From Tannerellaceae bacterium (GTDB lineage Bacteria; Bacteroidota; Bacteroidia; Bacteroidales; Tannerellaceae), in assembly GCA_031271045.1 (NCBI GenBank), contig JAISWO010000019.1, forward strand, positions 1 to 54,416: 54,416 nt of DNA, written 5' to 3'. Positions 18,957 through 28,552 of this stretch are shown piece by piece (the stretch's first letter is position 1; the number at the start of each line of letters is the position of its first letter). The position numbers and the translations under genes were made by a program. The notes below the pieces were generated by a model. It saw only the letters and a list, made by a program, of their open reading frames with translations. It searched no databases and was not told the DNA's origin.

Positions 18957-19117
18957 GTTTGCGTTGTATACATACAGTTTTCCTTTTTGTGAAACTTTTT
19001 ACATACGGCAAATTCATAATCGACTGAATATAAGAAGTGATTTGTTTTATTTCGGAAAACTTTTCGATTTGTTTGAAATTTATTGTTGTTTGGTTTGGAC
19101 AATAAAGAAACTCTTAC

Positions 19118-19125
19118 TATACTTG
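19118..19125 (+). promoter_or_regulatory. -7 promoter element for nrdJ
   Basis: TATACTTG is close to TAnnTTTG, with TTTGG-rich sequence about 20 bases upstream (19090-19098), 25 bases before the GTG start. Confidence 0.45.
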
Positions 19126-19150
19126 CAGTGAAATTCAAAAAAGCAACGCA

Positions 19151-21682
19151 GTGAATCAAAAAAATTACACATTTGACGAAGCATGCAAGGCTTCATTGGC
19201 CTATTTTACAGGTGATGAGCTGGCCGCAAAGGTCTGGGTGAATAAATATGCTCTCAAGGATGCGTTTGGTCACATCTATGAGAAATCTCCGGAAGACATG
19301 CACCACCGTTTGGCGAAAGAAATCGCACGCATCGAAAAAAAGTATCCCAATCCGTTAGCAGAAAAGGAGCTTTTCAACCTCTTCGACCATTTTCGCTACA
19401 TCGTACCCCAGGGAAGCCCTATGACCGGAATCGGAAATGATTTCCAGATCGCATCGCTGTCTAACTGTTTTGTTATCGGACTGGACGGCAATGCCGATTC
19501 GTACGGAGCCATCATCCGCATAGACGAAGAACAGGTGCAATTGATGAAACGACGCGGAGGTGTCGGTCACGATTTGTCGCATATCCGCCCCAAAGGTTCG
19601 CCGGTGAAAAATTCGGCCCTTACCTCTACCGGCCTGGTGCCTTTTATGGAACGATATTCCAACTCGACGCGCGAAGTGGCCCAGGATGGACGCCGCGGCG
19701 CTTTGATGCTGAGCGTTTCCATCAAACATCCCGACTCAGAATCGTTTATTGATGCAAAAATGGTGGACGGAAAGGTTACGGGAGCCAATGTGTCCGTCAA
19801 AATTGACGACGAATTTATGAACGCCGTCATCAACAATACGACCTACCGGCAGCAGTATCCGATAGACTCACCCAATCCGACAACCGTAAAGGAAGTAGAC
19901 GCCGTCACCTTGTGGAAGAAAATTATCCACAACGCATGGCAATCGGCCGAACCGGGAGTGCTCTTCTGGGATACGATTCTGAAAGAATCAGTGCCCGACG
20001 CCTATGCCGACCTCGGATTCCGGACCGTTTCGACCAATCCCTGCGGTGAAATACCACTTTGCCCCTACGATAGCTGCCGTTTGCTGGCAATCAATCTCTA
20101 TTCGTATGTAGACAAACCCTTTACAGCCGAAGCCAGTTTCAACCACGAGCTCTTTGAAAAACACGTCGCCCTGGCGCAACGGATCATGGACGACATCATC
20201 GACCTGGAATCGGAAAAAATAATCCGTATCCTCGACAAAATAGATTCCGATCCCGAATCCCTCGAAGTACGCGCAACCGAACGGCACATGTGGGAAAAAA
20301 TACAAAAGAAAACACTGCAAGGACGACGTACCGGTGTAGGCATTACGGCAGAAGGTGATATGCTGGCCGCCCTGAACCTGCGTTACGGAACCGAAGAAGC
20401 AACCGCCTTCGCAGAGAATATTCAGAAAACATTGGCGCTGGCAGCCTACCGCTCTTCCGTTACAATGGCCCGGGAACGGGGTGCTTTTGAAGTCTACGAC
20501 GCCAAGCGCGAAGCAAACAACCCTTTTATCCTCCGCCTCAAAGAAGCCGATCCGCAATTGTATGAAGATATGGTTTCCTACGGACGCCGCAACATCGCCT
20601 GCCTTACCATCGCGCCCACAGGCACCACCAGTATGATGACGCAAACCACCTCCGGCATCGAACCCGTCTTCCTGCCCGTCTATAAACGCCGGCGGAAAGT
20701 CAACCCGAATGACACCTCTGCACGCGTCGACTTTGTGGACGAAACAGGGGACGCATTCGAAGAGTACATCGTCTTCCACCACAAGTTCGTCACATGGATG
20801 AAAGCCAACGGACATCCCGTTTCCAAACAATACACCCAGGAAGAAATAGACGCCCTCATCGCCTCTTCGCCTTATCACAAAGCCAGTTCCAACGATGTGG
20901 ACTGGTTGCAGAAAGTAAAAATGCAGGGCCGCATCCAACGGTGGGTAGACCATTCGATCAGTGTGACAATCAACCTTCCCAACGAAGTGTCGGAAGAACT
21001 GGTCGATAAACTCTACATCGAAGCCTGGAAATGCGGATGCAAAGGCTGCACAGTCTACCGCGACGGTTCGCGGTCGGGCGTCCTGGTGAAGGCGGAAAAG
21101 AAAAAAGGCGATTGCATCTGTATGGAACCACCTGTGATTATGGACAAACGCCCGCGCGAACTCGAAGCCGAAGTCGTGAAATTCCAGAACAAACGCGAGA
21201 AATGGATCGCCTTTATCGGCTTGCTCAACGGCCGTCCTTATGAGATATTCACCGGTCTGGCCGATGACGACGAAGGACTGATGCTCCCCAAAAACGTCTC
21301 CCGCGGCACCATCATAAAAAGCTACGACGACGACGGCAACAAGCATTACGACTTCCAGTTCAAGAACAAGCGCGGATTCAAAATGACCATCGAAGGACTG
21401 GATGGTAAGTTCAACCCCGAATTTTGGAACTACGCCAAACTCATCTCCGGCGTCCTCCGCTATGCCATGCCCATCGACCAGGTTATTAAATTGGTACAGG
21501 GAATGGAGTTGGACAATGAATCAATCAATACCTGGAAAAACGGCGTCGAACGCGCCCTGAAAAAATACCTCCCCAACGGAACGGTCGTCAAAGAGAAATG
21601 CTCCAATTGCGGACAGGAGTCGCTAACCTATCAGGAAGGTTGCCTGACATGCACCAACTGCGGCGCCTCCAAATGCGGCTGA
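19151..21682 (+). CDS. nrdJ: Adenosylcobalamin-dependent ribonucleotide reductase (class II)
   Basis: An 843-residue enzyme that reduces ribonucleotides to deoxyribonucleotides with B12. The glycyl/thiyl barrel holds Cys106 (LSNCFVIG), the STNPCGEIPLCPYDSC loop with Asn296, Cys298 and Glu300, and the TGTTSMMTQTTSGIEPVF motif. The C-terminal tail (about 817-843) is a Cys-rich zinc-binding segment (CSNCGQES..CLTCTNCGASKCG) that re-reduces the active site. It starts with GTG. No cobalamin riboswitch is visible in the 200 bases upstream. A long antisense open frame over 19988-21346 is a shadow of this gene. Confidence 0.96.
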   Translation: MNQKNYTFDEACKASLAYFTGDELAAKVWVNKYALKDAFGHIYEKSPEDMHHRLAKEIARIEKKYPNPLAEKELFNLFDHFRYIVPQGSPMTGIGNDFQIASLSNCFVIGLDGNADSYGAIIRIDEEQVQLMKRRGGVGHDLSHIRPKGSPVKNSALTSTGLVPFMERYSNSTREVAQDGRRGALMLSVSIKHPDSESFIDAKMVDGKVTGANVSVKIDDEFMNAVINNTTYRQQYPIDSPNPTTVKEVDAVTLWKKIIHNAWQSAEPGVLFWDTILKESVPDAYADLGFRTVSTNPCGEIPLCPYDSCRLLAINLYSYVDKPFTAEASFNHELFEKHVALAQRIMDDIIDLESEKIIRILDKIDSDPESLEVRATERHMWEKIQKKTLQGRRTGVGITAEGDMLAALNLRYGTEEATAFAENIQKTLALAAYRSSVTMARERGAFEVYDAKREANNPFILRLKEADPQLYEDMVSYGRRNIACLTIAPTGTTSMMTQTTSGIEPVFLPVYKRRRKVNPNDTSARVDFVDETGDAFEEYIVFHHKFVTWMKANGHPVSKQYTQEEIDALIASSPYHKASSNDVDWLQKVKMQGRIQRWVDHSISVTINLPNEVSEELVDKLYIEAWKCGCKGCTVYRDGSRSGVLVKAEKKKGDCICMEPPVIMDKRPRELEAEVVKFQNKREKWIAFIGLLNGRPYEIFTGLADDDEGLMLPKNVSRGTIIKSYDDDGNKHYDFQFKNKRGFKMTIEGLDGKFNPEFWNYAKLISGVLRYAMPIDQVIKLVQGMELDNESINTWKNGVERALKKYLPNGTVVKEKCSNCGQESLTYQEGCLTCTNCGASKCG

Positions 21683-21728
21683 AAGCCATCCTTTAGCTCT
21701 CGCAACCGCAACGTAAGCTCTTCAGTCT

Positions 21729-21962
21729 CTCAGAAACTTTTGTGAGAGTCTTCCAAACATTTGGGGGACTCTCACAAATGTTTGGAAGACCTTCACAAAT
21801 GTTTGTAAGACCCTCACAAATGTCTGGGAGACCCTCACAAATGTTTGGGAGACCTTCACAAATGTTTGTAAGACCCTCACAAATGTCTGGGAGACCCTCA
21901 CAAATGTTTGGGAGACTCTCACAAATGTTTGGGAGGCCCTCACAAATGTTTGGGAGGCCCTC
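21729..21962. repeat. Array 2: nine in-phase 21-bp units plus an inverted first unit
   Basis: CACAAATGTTTGGGAGACC-type units start at 21773, 21794, 21815, 21836, 21857, 21878, 21899, 21920 and 21941, every one exactly 21 bases apart. The left edge is inverted: GTCTTCCAAACATTTG at 21748-21763 is the perfect reverse complement of 21775-21790. Units 1-3 and 4-6 are nearly identical as blocks, suggesting a recent 63-bp duplication. It lies between the convergent ends of nrdJ and the GT39 gene. Open frames across it are a by-product of the 21-bp period. Confidence 0.93.
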
Positions 21963-22000
21963 CGGATGGGCTTTGTTTTATCAAGGAATGAAGCGAGGCG

Positions 22001-23770
22001 TCAACGCGCGGTAAACGCATAGAGGTGGACTTTCTGACGCAAATCTCCCGTTTCTCTTTCCGAGGAAGTGAGGGGGGTGAAGGTATAGGCATTTTCGTAG
22101 CGGCGGATGACCTTCTCTATATCTTTCTCCGCAACAAAGAAATAACCGGCTGCCGGCTGTTCTTTCTCAAAATTATGGAAGCTGTTTTTCAGGTAAAAAT
22201 TCAGGCCGTACAAGTTGGCATATTCCTTCAGGTTATTCATAACATACATATTCTGCCTGTTTAACGGATATTCCTTCAAGACCCGTTCGGCAAAGGGACG
22301 CGCAGAGGTTTCGTTGCGGATACCCCGCATAATCACACCGTCTATCAACAGGTGAGTCGTGATGATCAGAAAAATAACGGCATACAGTATCTTCAGGTTT
22401 ATCTTTTTGCGCATCTGGTAAAACACAGTAATCAGGGCAATCGCCATGGCAATCAGCACACCTGCCGTCAGTCCATCCGGCGAAGCAAACATCCGGGAGA
22501 CTGTATCCACGGCGAACAGCGTAGACGAACGATGCGTAAACCGTTCCGTCAAAGCGACCGGATCCACAACCCCTGCCATGATCAACCCGGCAGCAATCAG
22601 TACCACCGAAACCACAACGGCCAGGAAACCGGCAAAGAGACGGGTCACTTTCACACGATACTTGGTAATATAGAGCGCATACTGCGCCAGGAACAAGGCA
22701 ATAAACGGATAGGCGGGCATCAGGTAAACACTCCGCTTGCTCGATGGTATCGAATAAAAGAAAAGGATGCAAACCAATGCCACCAGACTGAACTGCTTCA
22801 GTTTCTCCATTGACCGGAAGCCGTCCCACATCTTCCGGAGTATAAGTTTAAACGACCAGGTCGGCTTATGGTATTTTATCCCGAAAAGCGAGAAGAAAAA
22901 GAAGATAGTCCACGGAACGAAACCGGCAATGAGCGTCAGCAGATTGTACCATGCTCCGTTTTCGTGCCCCAGATCGTAGTGTATGCTTAAATTATCCGTA
23001 TGAAAGAACCGGCCGAAGTTCTCGGCCAGGACTACGTTCAGGAAATCTTCGCCTCCCTGCTTCCAGGCAGCCACATACCAGATCAGCGGCAGGAAGAGCG
23101 ACGAAACGCCCACATAGAGCAATGCCTTAAAAACAAGAACGAAGCTGTACTTTCGCAACAACAGCAAATAAACGCCGAAGACGAACAAAGGCAGGACCAC
23201 ACCCACCGGGCCTTTCGTCAACATAGCGCATCCCAACAGGAAAGGAATTATCAGGGGCAATCCTTTCAATTCCCCACATTCCTCCCACAGATACAGCGCA
23301 TACAATCCCGTCACGGTGAAGGTTGTGAGCAGCATATCCACGCGGGTAGTCATACCTGCCCGGTGTATCTCGATGCAGGTAAGCAGCAAGAGTACACCTA
23401 CAAAAGCCTCCTGGAATTTGACCCGTTGACCGAAAAGAAACAGCGTTATCCCTACCAGGAAGATATAGGCCAGTGCAGACGGCAGGCGAGCCGTAAATTC
23501 GGAGACGGCTCCTTGCGGAAGCGAAAAGGCGGCCATCAACCAATGCGCCATCGGAGGCTTATACGCAAATTCGTTGGCATAGACTTCCGGCAAGACCCAA
23601 TTACCGCTTTCGAGCATGGATACGGCGACAGCCGCTTCGCGCGGTTCGCCTTTAGTAGCGAAATCACCGATACCGATCCAGGGTAAAACGGAAATAGTAC
23701 AGATGACCAGAATCAGGGTGATCGGCTTCTGTAAGTATAGATATTGGAGGAATGGGGTACGTATCTGCAT
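22001..23770 (-). CDS. GT39-family (ArnT/PMT-like) membrane glycosyltransferase
   Basis: A 589-residue integral membrane protein with about a dozen predicted helices. The N-terminal loop after helix 1 reads GIGDFATKGEPREAAVAVSML, containing the acidic pair typical of ArnT and protein mannosyltransferases, and a later YKPPMAHWLMAAF motif matches the same family. It moves a sugar from a polyprenyl-phosphate donor to lipid A or protein on the periplasmic side; which acceptor cannot be told. It is the last gene of the minus-strand glmM operon (gap 19 bases). Confidence 0.88.
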   Translation of the reverse strand: MQIRTPFLQYLYLQKPITLILVICTISVLPWIGIGDFATKGEPREAAVAVSMLESGNWVLPEVYANEFAYKPPMAHWLMAAFSLPQGAVSEFTARLPSALAYIFLVGITLFLFGQRVKFQEAFVGVLLLLTCIEIHRAGMTTRVDMLLTTFTVTGLYALYLWEECGELKGLPLIIPFLLGCAMLTKGPVGVVLPLFVFGVYLLLLRKYSFVLVFKALLYVGVSSLFLPLIWYVAAWKQGGEDFLNVVLAENFGRFFHTDNLSIHYDLGHENGAWYNLLTLIAGFVPWTIFFFFSLFGIKYHKPTWSFKLILRKMWDGFRSMEKLKQFSLVALVCILFFYSIPSSKRSVYLMPAYPFIALFLAQYALYITKYRVKVTRLFAGFLAVVVSVVLIAAGLIMAGVVDPVALTERFTHRSSTLFAVDTVSRMFASPDGLTAGVLIAMAIALITVFYQMRKKINLKILYAVIFLIITTHLLIDGVIMRGIRNETSARPFAERVLKEYPLNRQNMYVMNNLKEYANLYGLNFYLKNSFHNFEKEQPAAGYFFVAEKDIEKVIRRYENAYTFTPLTSSERETGDLRQKVHLYAFTAR

Positions 23771-23789
23771 CTCTTGACGGGGGGATTTC

Positions 23790-25178
23790 TTACCGGCTGA
23801 GTTCTCTGATTATATGAATCAATTGTCCGCCTAATTCTTCGGCTTCGCGGATACTGTGGGCTTCGGCATAAATACGGATGATGGGTTCGGTATTGCTTTT
23901 GCGCAGATGCACCCATTTATCGGGGAAGTCGATCTTCACTCCGTCTATATCCGTAATATCGTATGCGGCGAATTGCTCTTTTACCTTTTCCAATATAGCA
24001 TCTACGTTGATGTCGGCGGTTAGTTCCACTTTTTGCTTGGAGATGTAATAGGAGGGGTAAGTAGCGCGCAATTCGCTTGCTTTCATCTTCTTTTCGGCCA
24101 GGCAGCTCAGGAAAAGGGCGATGCCTACCAATGCGTCGCGTCCAGAGTGAGCCTCCGGATAGATGACTCCGCCATTACCTTCGCCACCGATTACGGCATG
24201 TGTTTCCTTCATTTTGGCGACTACGTTCACTTCACCCACGGCGGCAGCCTGATAGGATCCGCCATGCGCCAGGGTGATGTCGCGCAGTGCGCGGCTCGAG
24301 CTCAGGTTGCTTACCGTATTGCCGGGTGTATGGCTCAAGACGTAGTCGCTAACAGCAACTAAGGTATATTCTTCGCCGAACATATCGCCATTTTCGCAGA
24401 TGATAGCCAGGCGGTCAACGTCGGGGTCTACGACAAAGCCTACATCGGCCTTTGCTTGCCGCACGAGGCCGGCTATTTCGGTCAGGTTTTCGGGCAGCGG
24501 CTCCGGATTATGGGAGAAATTGCCGTGAGGTGCACAATGCAATTTAAAGATTTCTTTTACGCCCAGGGCATACAGGAGGTCGGGGATGACGATTCCGCCT
24601 ACCGAGTTGACGGCGTCTACTGCGATACGGAAACCGGCAGCCCGGATAGCGTCTACTGCGACAAAGTCCAGATTCAGGATGCTTTCGATATGTTTCTGTT
24701 TATAGGTATCTACGGGGAAGACTTCTCCGAGCTGGTCAATACCGGCAAAGGTAAAGTCTTCGGATTCGGCTATATCCAGCACCTGGCGTCCTTCTTCTGC
24801 GTTGAGAAATTCGCCCTGTTCGTTGAGCAGTTTCAAGGCGTTCCATTGTTTGGGATTATGGCTGGCTGTTAGAATAATGCCGCCACAGGCTTGTTCTTGG
24901 GCAACGGCATATTCGGTTGTAGGCGTCGTTGCCAGGTCAAGGTCGATAACGTCAAAGCCCATTCCGGTGAGCGTTCCCAGGACAATCTGTTTCACCATTG
25001 GGCCGGAAATGCGTGCATCTCTTCCGACGACAATTTTGTTTGACGTTGTTTTAGCATTTTTGCGTATGAACGTAGCATAAGCAGCTACAAACTTTACGAT
25101 GGCCAGGGGATTAAGGCCTTCGTCCGGGGCGCCGCCGATCGTGCCGCGTATACCGGAAATAGATTTAATCAGAGTCAT
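23790..25178 (-). CDS. glmM: Phosphoglucosamine mutase / phosphohexomutase
   Basis: A 462-residue alpha-D-phosphohexomutase with four domains. The phosphoserine loop is TASHNPKQWN with Ser106; the magnesium loop is DPDVDRLA; the sugar loop is GGEGNGGVIYP; the phosphate-binding loop SNTEPIIRIYAEA is near the C-terminus. It likely converts glucosamine-6-phosphate to glucosamine-1-phosphate for UDP-GlcNAc synthesis; related mutases share these motifs, so the substrate is inferred from overall similarity. It follows a DUF4827 gene by 15 bases. Confidence 0.9.
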   Translation of the reverse strand: MTLIKSISGIRGTIGGAPDEGLNPLAIVKFVAAYATFIRKNAKTTSNKIVVGRDARISGPMVKQIVLGTLTGMGFDVIDLDLATTPTTEYAVAQEQACGGIILTASHNPKQWNALKLLNEQGEFLNAEEGRQVLDIAESEDFTFAGIDQLGEVFPVDTYKQKHIESILNLDFVAVDAIRAAGFRIAVDAVNSVGGIVIPDLLYALGVKEIFKLHCAPHGNFSHNPEPLPENLTEIAGLVRQAKADVGFVVDPDVDRLAIICENGDMFGEEYTLVAVSDYVLSHTPGNTVSNLSSSRALRDITLAHGGSYQAAAVGEVNVVAKMKETHAVIGGEGNGGVIYPEAHSGRDALVGIALFLSCLAEKKMKASELRATYPSYYISKQKVELTADINVDAILEKVKEQFAAYDITDIDGVKIDFPDKWVHLRKSNTEPIIRIYAEAHSIREAEELGGQLIHIIRELSR

Positions 25179-25193
25179 AAGTTTGATATGGGA

Positions 25194-25769
25194 TTATTTG
25201 GGTTCGAAGCAATAGCGGACTTTGCTGAAGTATAGAGGAACGCCTGCCGACTTAAACGTCGAGTTGTTGCCTTCGGTATGGAATGGGATGATCAGTTTCA
25301 CTTCCGAGCTGTCTCCTGCGTATTCCAGTCCGGAGAACAGGAGCGTGCTGAAGAAGAAGGACGAGTTGCTGTCATCTGTCGGAGATGAGTTTCCGTATTT
25401 GTAAACGATAGGTTCTGTTCCATTCCTGAAGAAGTCGACGGTGGTGGTGTCGTCCATATAGGTCCATTCGATCAGGCTTCTTACGTAGAAACGGCAGAAG
25501 ATGGAGGTGCTGCCCGACACGGCGCGGTTCCCATTTCCCGAATCTATCACATTCAGATATACACCGTTGGGGAGTATAACAAATTGATTATCCTTAAACA
25601 CTCCATTGGAGGGATAGTCTTTCAGTATCTCCAGTTTGTATTCATCTTTCAATTGTTGGATGGCTTTTTCCTGCGCTTTCAGCATATCGCTATAATCCGG
25701 GTTGTTATTACAAGAGAAGACAAACAGGATGGCGCAAGCGACTAAAACAATATTAAAACCTATTTTCAT
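25194..25769 (-). CDS. DUF4827 lipoprotein
   Basis: A 191-residue protein starting MKIGFNIVLVACAILFVFSC with a lipobox Cys20, so it is a predicted lipoprotein. The body (PSNGVFKDNQFVILPNGVYLNV, then VKLIIPFHTEGN and a C-terminal PLYFSKVRYCFEP) matches DUF4827, a Bacteroidota family of unknown function with possible FKBP-like features (inference). An earlier in-frame start overlaps the promoter and is unlikely. It is first in the DUF4827-glmM-GT39 run. Confidence 0.85.
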   Translation of the reverse strand: MKIGFNIVLVACAILFVFSCNNNPDYSDMLKAQEKAIQQLKDEYKLEILKDYPSNGVFKDNQFVILPNGVYLNVIDSGNGNRAVSGSTSIFCRFYVRSLIEWTYMDDTTTVDFFRNGTEPIVYKYGNSSPTDDSNSSFFFSTLLFSGLEYAGDSSEVKLIIPFHTEGNNSTFKSAGVPLYFSKVRYCFEPK

Positions 25770-25796
25770 GCGATTATTGAACTTAATAAATTGTGG

Positions 25797-25804
25797 CAAA
25801 TGTA
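25797..25804 (-). promoter_or_regulatory. -7 promoter element for DUF4827-glmM-GT39
   Basis: The minus strand reads TACATTTG, an exact match to the consensus, 28 bases before the chosen start at 25769. It rules out the longer upstream start. Confidence 0.6.
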
Positions 25805-25832
25805 TGTATTATCCGCCATATATCAGATATGT

Positions 25833-26867
25833 TTAAACGATTCTTTTCCCTGGGTTGAACGCTTGCAGGGCTTTTTCAAAAGCTGCGACGGCGTCGGGCA
25901 GGGAGCCGTAAAATTCTCCTCCTGAGGCGTTCTTGTGTCCTCCTCCGTTGAAGTATTTGATAGCAAATTCGTTACAGGGGAAGTCTCCGACCGAGCGGAG
26001 GGATATTTTCACGCAATCGGGATCTTCGCGGATGAAGGCGGTCAGTTCGATTCCGTCGATGCTCAGGGGCAGGTTGACGAATCCTTCCGTATCGCCGGTT
26101 GTATAATGGAAGCGTTTGAGTTCTTCCTGCGAAAGTGTGATCAGGGCTGTTTTCAGTTCGGGATATACTTTCATTTTTTCATACAGGACGTATCCCATCA
26201 GTTGGAGGCGAGATTCGGAATAGACCTGATAGACGCGTCGGTAGATAAGATCTTTGTCTATGCCTTTTTTGATCAGTTCGCTGATGATGGTGTATATTTC
26301 GGGATGGTTGGAGTTGTAGGTAAAGGCGCCCGTATCGGTCATCATGCCTGTGTAAATACATTCGGCGGCTTGTTTGTTGATCAGGTCAAACAATCCCATG
26401 CGGCAGATGAAGCGGAAGATCATTTCGCTGGTGGAGGATATTTCGGGATAGGACATGGTCACGCGACAGAATCCGGCGGGGTCCAAGTGATGGTCGATCA
26501 TGATCTTTTTCCCTTTGGCGGCCAGGAGGGCGGCGGAAGCTTTGCCGACGCGCCGGGGCTCGTTGAAGTCTAAGCAAAAGATCACATCGGCATCGCGGAT
26601 CAGTTCTTCGGCATAGGCAGTATATTTCTCGTGCACGATGATTTCCTTAGCTCCCGGCATCCAGCGGTAGAAGGAGGGGTAGCTGCTGGGGACGACGACG
26701 GTGACGTTGTCCTTGCCGTATTCATTGAGGAAGTGTAACAGTCCCAGGGAGGAGCCCATAGCGTCGCCATCGGGGGCTACGTGTGTGAGGATGAGGAAGC
26801 GTTCGGACTTTTCTATGTATTTCTTTGCCTCCTGAATGGATTCCTCGCGTATAATTTTCGTCAGCAT
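25833..26867 (-). CDS. nrnA: DHH-family bifunctional oligoribonuclease / PAP phosphatase NrnA
   Basis: A 344-residue DHH/DHHA1 phosphoesterase. The N-terminal domain has the motifs LTHVAPDGDAMGSSLGLLHF, VIFCLDFNEP and IMIDHHLDP (the DHH triad) plus TGMMTDTGAF; the C-terminal DHHA1 domain has FNGGGHKNASGGEF. It degrades short RNA oligonucleotides and may remove phosphate from pAp. A longer in-frame extension overlaps the GT9 gene, but the first family residues begin at the ATG at 26867, which also fits the promoter at 26899-26906. Confidence 0.93.
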   Translation of the reverse strand: MLTKIIREESIQEAKKYIEKSERFLILTHVAPDGDAMGSSLGLLHFLNEYGKDNVTVVVPSSYPSFYRWMPGAKEIIVHEKYTAYAEELIRDADVIFCLDFNEPRRVGKASAALLAAKGKKIMIDHHLDPAGFCRVTMSYPEISSTSEMIFRFICRMGLFDLINKQAAECIYTGMMTDTGAFTYNSNHPEIYTIISELIKKGIDKDLIYRRVYQVYSESRLQLMGYVLYEKMKVYPELKTALITLSQEELKRFHYTTGDTEGFVNLPLSIDGIELTAFIREDPDCVKISLRSVGDFPCNEFAIKYFNGGGHKNASGGEFYGSLPDAVAAFEKALQAFNPGKRIV

Positions 26868-26890
26868 CGGTTTATTGTATTCGTTTATAT

Positions 26891-27931
26891 TCAGCGGCCA
26901 AAGGTACGATTTTCCGGGCATAATTCTGCAATCTTGCCGGCGATGCGGGCAGGCGTCAGGCTGGTCAGACAGGCCCAATCGCGGCGGTAGCAGGGTTTTT
27001 GGCCGTAGATAGAACAGGGCCGGCAGGGGAGATCCGACTGTATGGCATTGGAGGGAAGTTGTCTGTATCCGTAGAAGCCGGCGCAGGGATGGGTAGCGCC
27101 CCAGATGGAGACGACGGTCGTGCCCACCAGGGAGGCGAAGTGCATATTGGCGGAGTCCATGCACAGGAGGAGGTCGAGGCGGCTGATGAGGGCGAGTTCG
27201 GCATCGAGGGAATAGCGTCCGGCGACGTTGACGGTTCGCGGGTAGCGTTGGCTCCAGGCTTCGAGTATATGCTGTTCCGTTCCTTTGCTTCCGAAGAGGA
27301 AGAGGGTGATGTCGTTTGCTTGGGCGAGGGTATCGACGACTTGTTGCATTTGTTCGGCGGGGTATATCTTTCCGCGGTGTTTGGCAAAGGGAGCGATACC
27401 GATCCATCGTCCTGTTTTGCCGGGGAGGGAGGGAGGGAGGGGAGGCAGTTTCCCGTCGAAGAGGGTATGGAAGGAGTCGGCGTATTTCAGTCCGGAGGCG
27501 CGGAAGACGTCGGCATAGCGTTCGACGACCGGTCGCAGGGGGGCAAGTTTTTTGTCTTTGCGTCGCGTCAGGCGGGCTCGTTCGCAGCGGGCCTTGTCGA
27601 GGGAGAAGACTTTTTTCCCTCTCAGACGGAACAGGCAGTCGATGATACGGGTACGGAGCACCCGGTGGAGGTCGATGACGATGTCGAAGTCGTAGGTAGC
27701 ATATGCGCGTGCGAAACGCAGGAGTCCTCGCAGCGATTTTTCGGAGCCGAAGGTATTGATGCCTGTTATTTCGACGTTAGGCGGGCGGTTGATGAAGACG
27801 GGGATGAGGAATATTTGCGTCAGTACGGTGAACGAATCGCCGGGGTTGGCGCGTGCGGCGGAATAGATGACCGGGATTGTCATGGCCACGTCGCCGATGG
27901 CGGAGAGTCGTATGACCAATATGTTTGCCAT
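26891..27931 (-). CDS. Glycosyltransferase family 9 (LPS heptosyltransferase-like)
   Basis: A 346-residue GT-B enzyme. The start MANILVIRLSAIGDVAMTIPVI is the typical GT9 N-terminus (RLSAIGDV); the C-terminal nucleotide-binding half has IGIAPFAKHRGKIYP and LLLCMDSANMHFASLVGTTVVSIWGATHP split over two segments around residue 260-290. Enzymes of this family add sugars, often heptoses, to the LPS core; the Bacteroidota acceptor is uncertain. It is flanked by DUF4254 (1-base overlap) and nrnA, an arrangement common in the phylum. Confidence 0.9.
   Translation of the reverse strand: MANILVIRLSAIGDVAMTIPVIYSAARANPGDSFTVLTQIFLIPVFINRPPNVEITGINTFGSEKSLRGLLRFARAYATYDFDIVIDLHRVLRTRIIDCLFRLRGKKVFSLDKARCERARLTRRKDKKLAPLRPVVERYADVFRASGLKYADSFHTLFDGKLPPLPPSLPGKTGRWIGIAPFAKHRGKIYPAEQMQQVVDTLAQANDITLFLFGSKGTEQHILEAWSQRYPRTVNVAGRYSLDAELALISRLDLLLCMDSANMHFASLVGTTVVSIWGATHPCAGFYGYRQLPSNAIQSDLPCRPCSIYGQKPCYRRDWACLTSLTPARIAGKIAELCPENRTFGR
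26899..26906 (-). promoter_or_regulatory. -7 promoter element for nrnA
   Basis: The minus strand reads TACCTTTG, an exact -7 match 32 bases before nrnA and inside the 3' end of the upstream GT9 gene. Confidence 0.55.
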
Positions 27932-28542
27932 TACTTTTGAGTGTATAGTATGGGGTTAAGGTCGGGGTCGTTATACATTTTCATTTGCCTGTATACCTTC
28001 ATATACTTCCGTCCGGCGGCGATGTCGTCGAGCAGGCTGTCGAGGGCGGCTGAGAGGTCGTCTTTCTGTTCGAGCAGTACGGCGAGTTTGCTGCGACAGG
28101 CATCGCGGTGAGCCGGTGCAGCGTCGACGCGGAAGGTTTCTTGTTGCATGTGATAGATTTTCAGCACCAGGATGGATAGGCGGTCGAGGGCCCAGGCGGG
28201 GCTTTCGGTATTGATGACAGCTCCGGGGCACGGGGCGACGTCTTTGTAGGTTTCGAGGAAATAGCTGTCGATGCGTTCGACCAGGTCGGTTCGTTCCTGG
28301 TTGGAGCGGTCGATGCGTCGTTTGATGGCCAGGGCTTCGGCGGGGTCGATGTTGGGGTTTCGGATGATGTCTTCGAGGTGCCATTGTACGGCGTCGATCC
28401 AGTTTTTGTGGTAGAGGTCGTGTTCGATGGCGCCGGGGACGTAGGGGTTACGGATAGGCGCGTCTACGGAGTCGGCGAGGTGGTAATCGCACGTAGCCTG
28501 TTCAAAGACCGGGTAGCTGTGGAGGCTGAATGAGGGGTTCAT
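27931..28542 (-). CDS. DUF4254 domain protein
   Basis: A 203-residue soluble, mostly helical protein (VQWHLEDIIRNPNIDPAEALAIK split by the family motif, then RIDRSNQERTDLVERID). DUF4254 proteins are found beside GT9 glycosyltransferases in Bacteroidota; here the stop overlaps the GT9 start by one base, so the two are probably translationally coupled and work together. No catalytic motif is visible and no function is assigned. Confidence 0.85.
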   Translation of the reverse strand: MNPSFSLHSYPVFEQATCDYHLADSVDAPIRNPYVPGAIEHDLYHKNWIDAVQWHLEDIIRNPNIDPAEALAIKRRIDRSNQERTDLVERIDSYFLETYKDVAPCPGAVINTESPAWALDRLSILVLKIYHMQQETFRVDAAPAHRDACRSKLAVLLEQKDDLSAALDSLLDDIAAGRKYMKVYRQMKMYNDPDLNPILYTQK

Positions 28543-28552
28543 TATTATTCTA

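Noticed and set aside
18957..19150. Cobalamin riboswitch upstream of the B12-dependent nrdJ
   Set aside because: The gap is short and I see no B12-box-like motif or matching fold.
19988..21346. 452-codon open frame antisense to nrdJ
   Set aside because: It is the antisense shadow of a clear, fully conserved gene and has no recognisable protein features.
26868..27407. Longer nrnA start inside the GT9 gene
   Set aside because: The extension reads as noise; DHH-family homology and the promoter support 26867.
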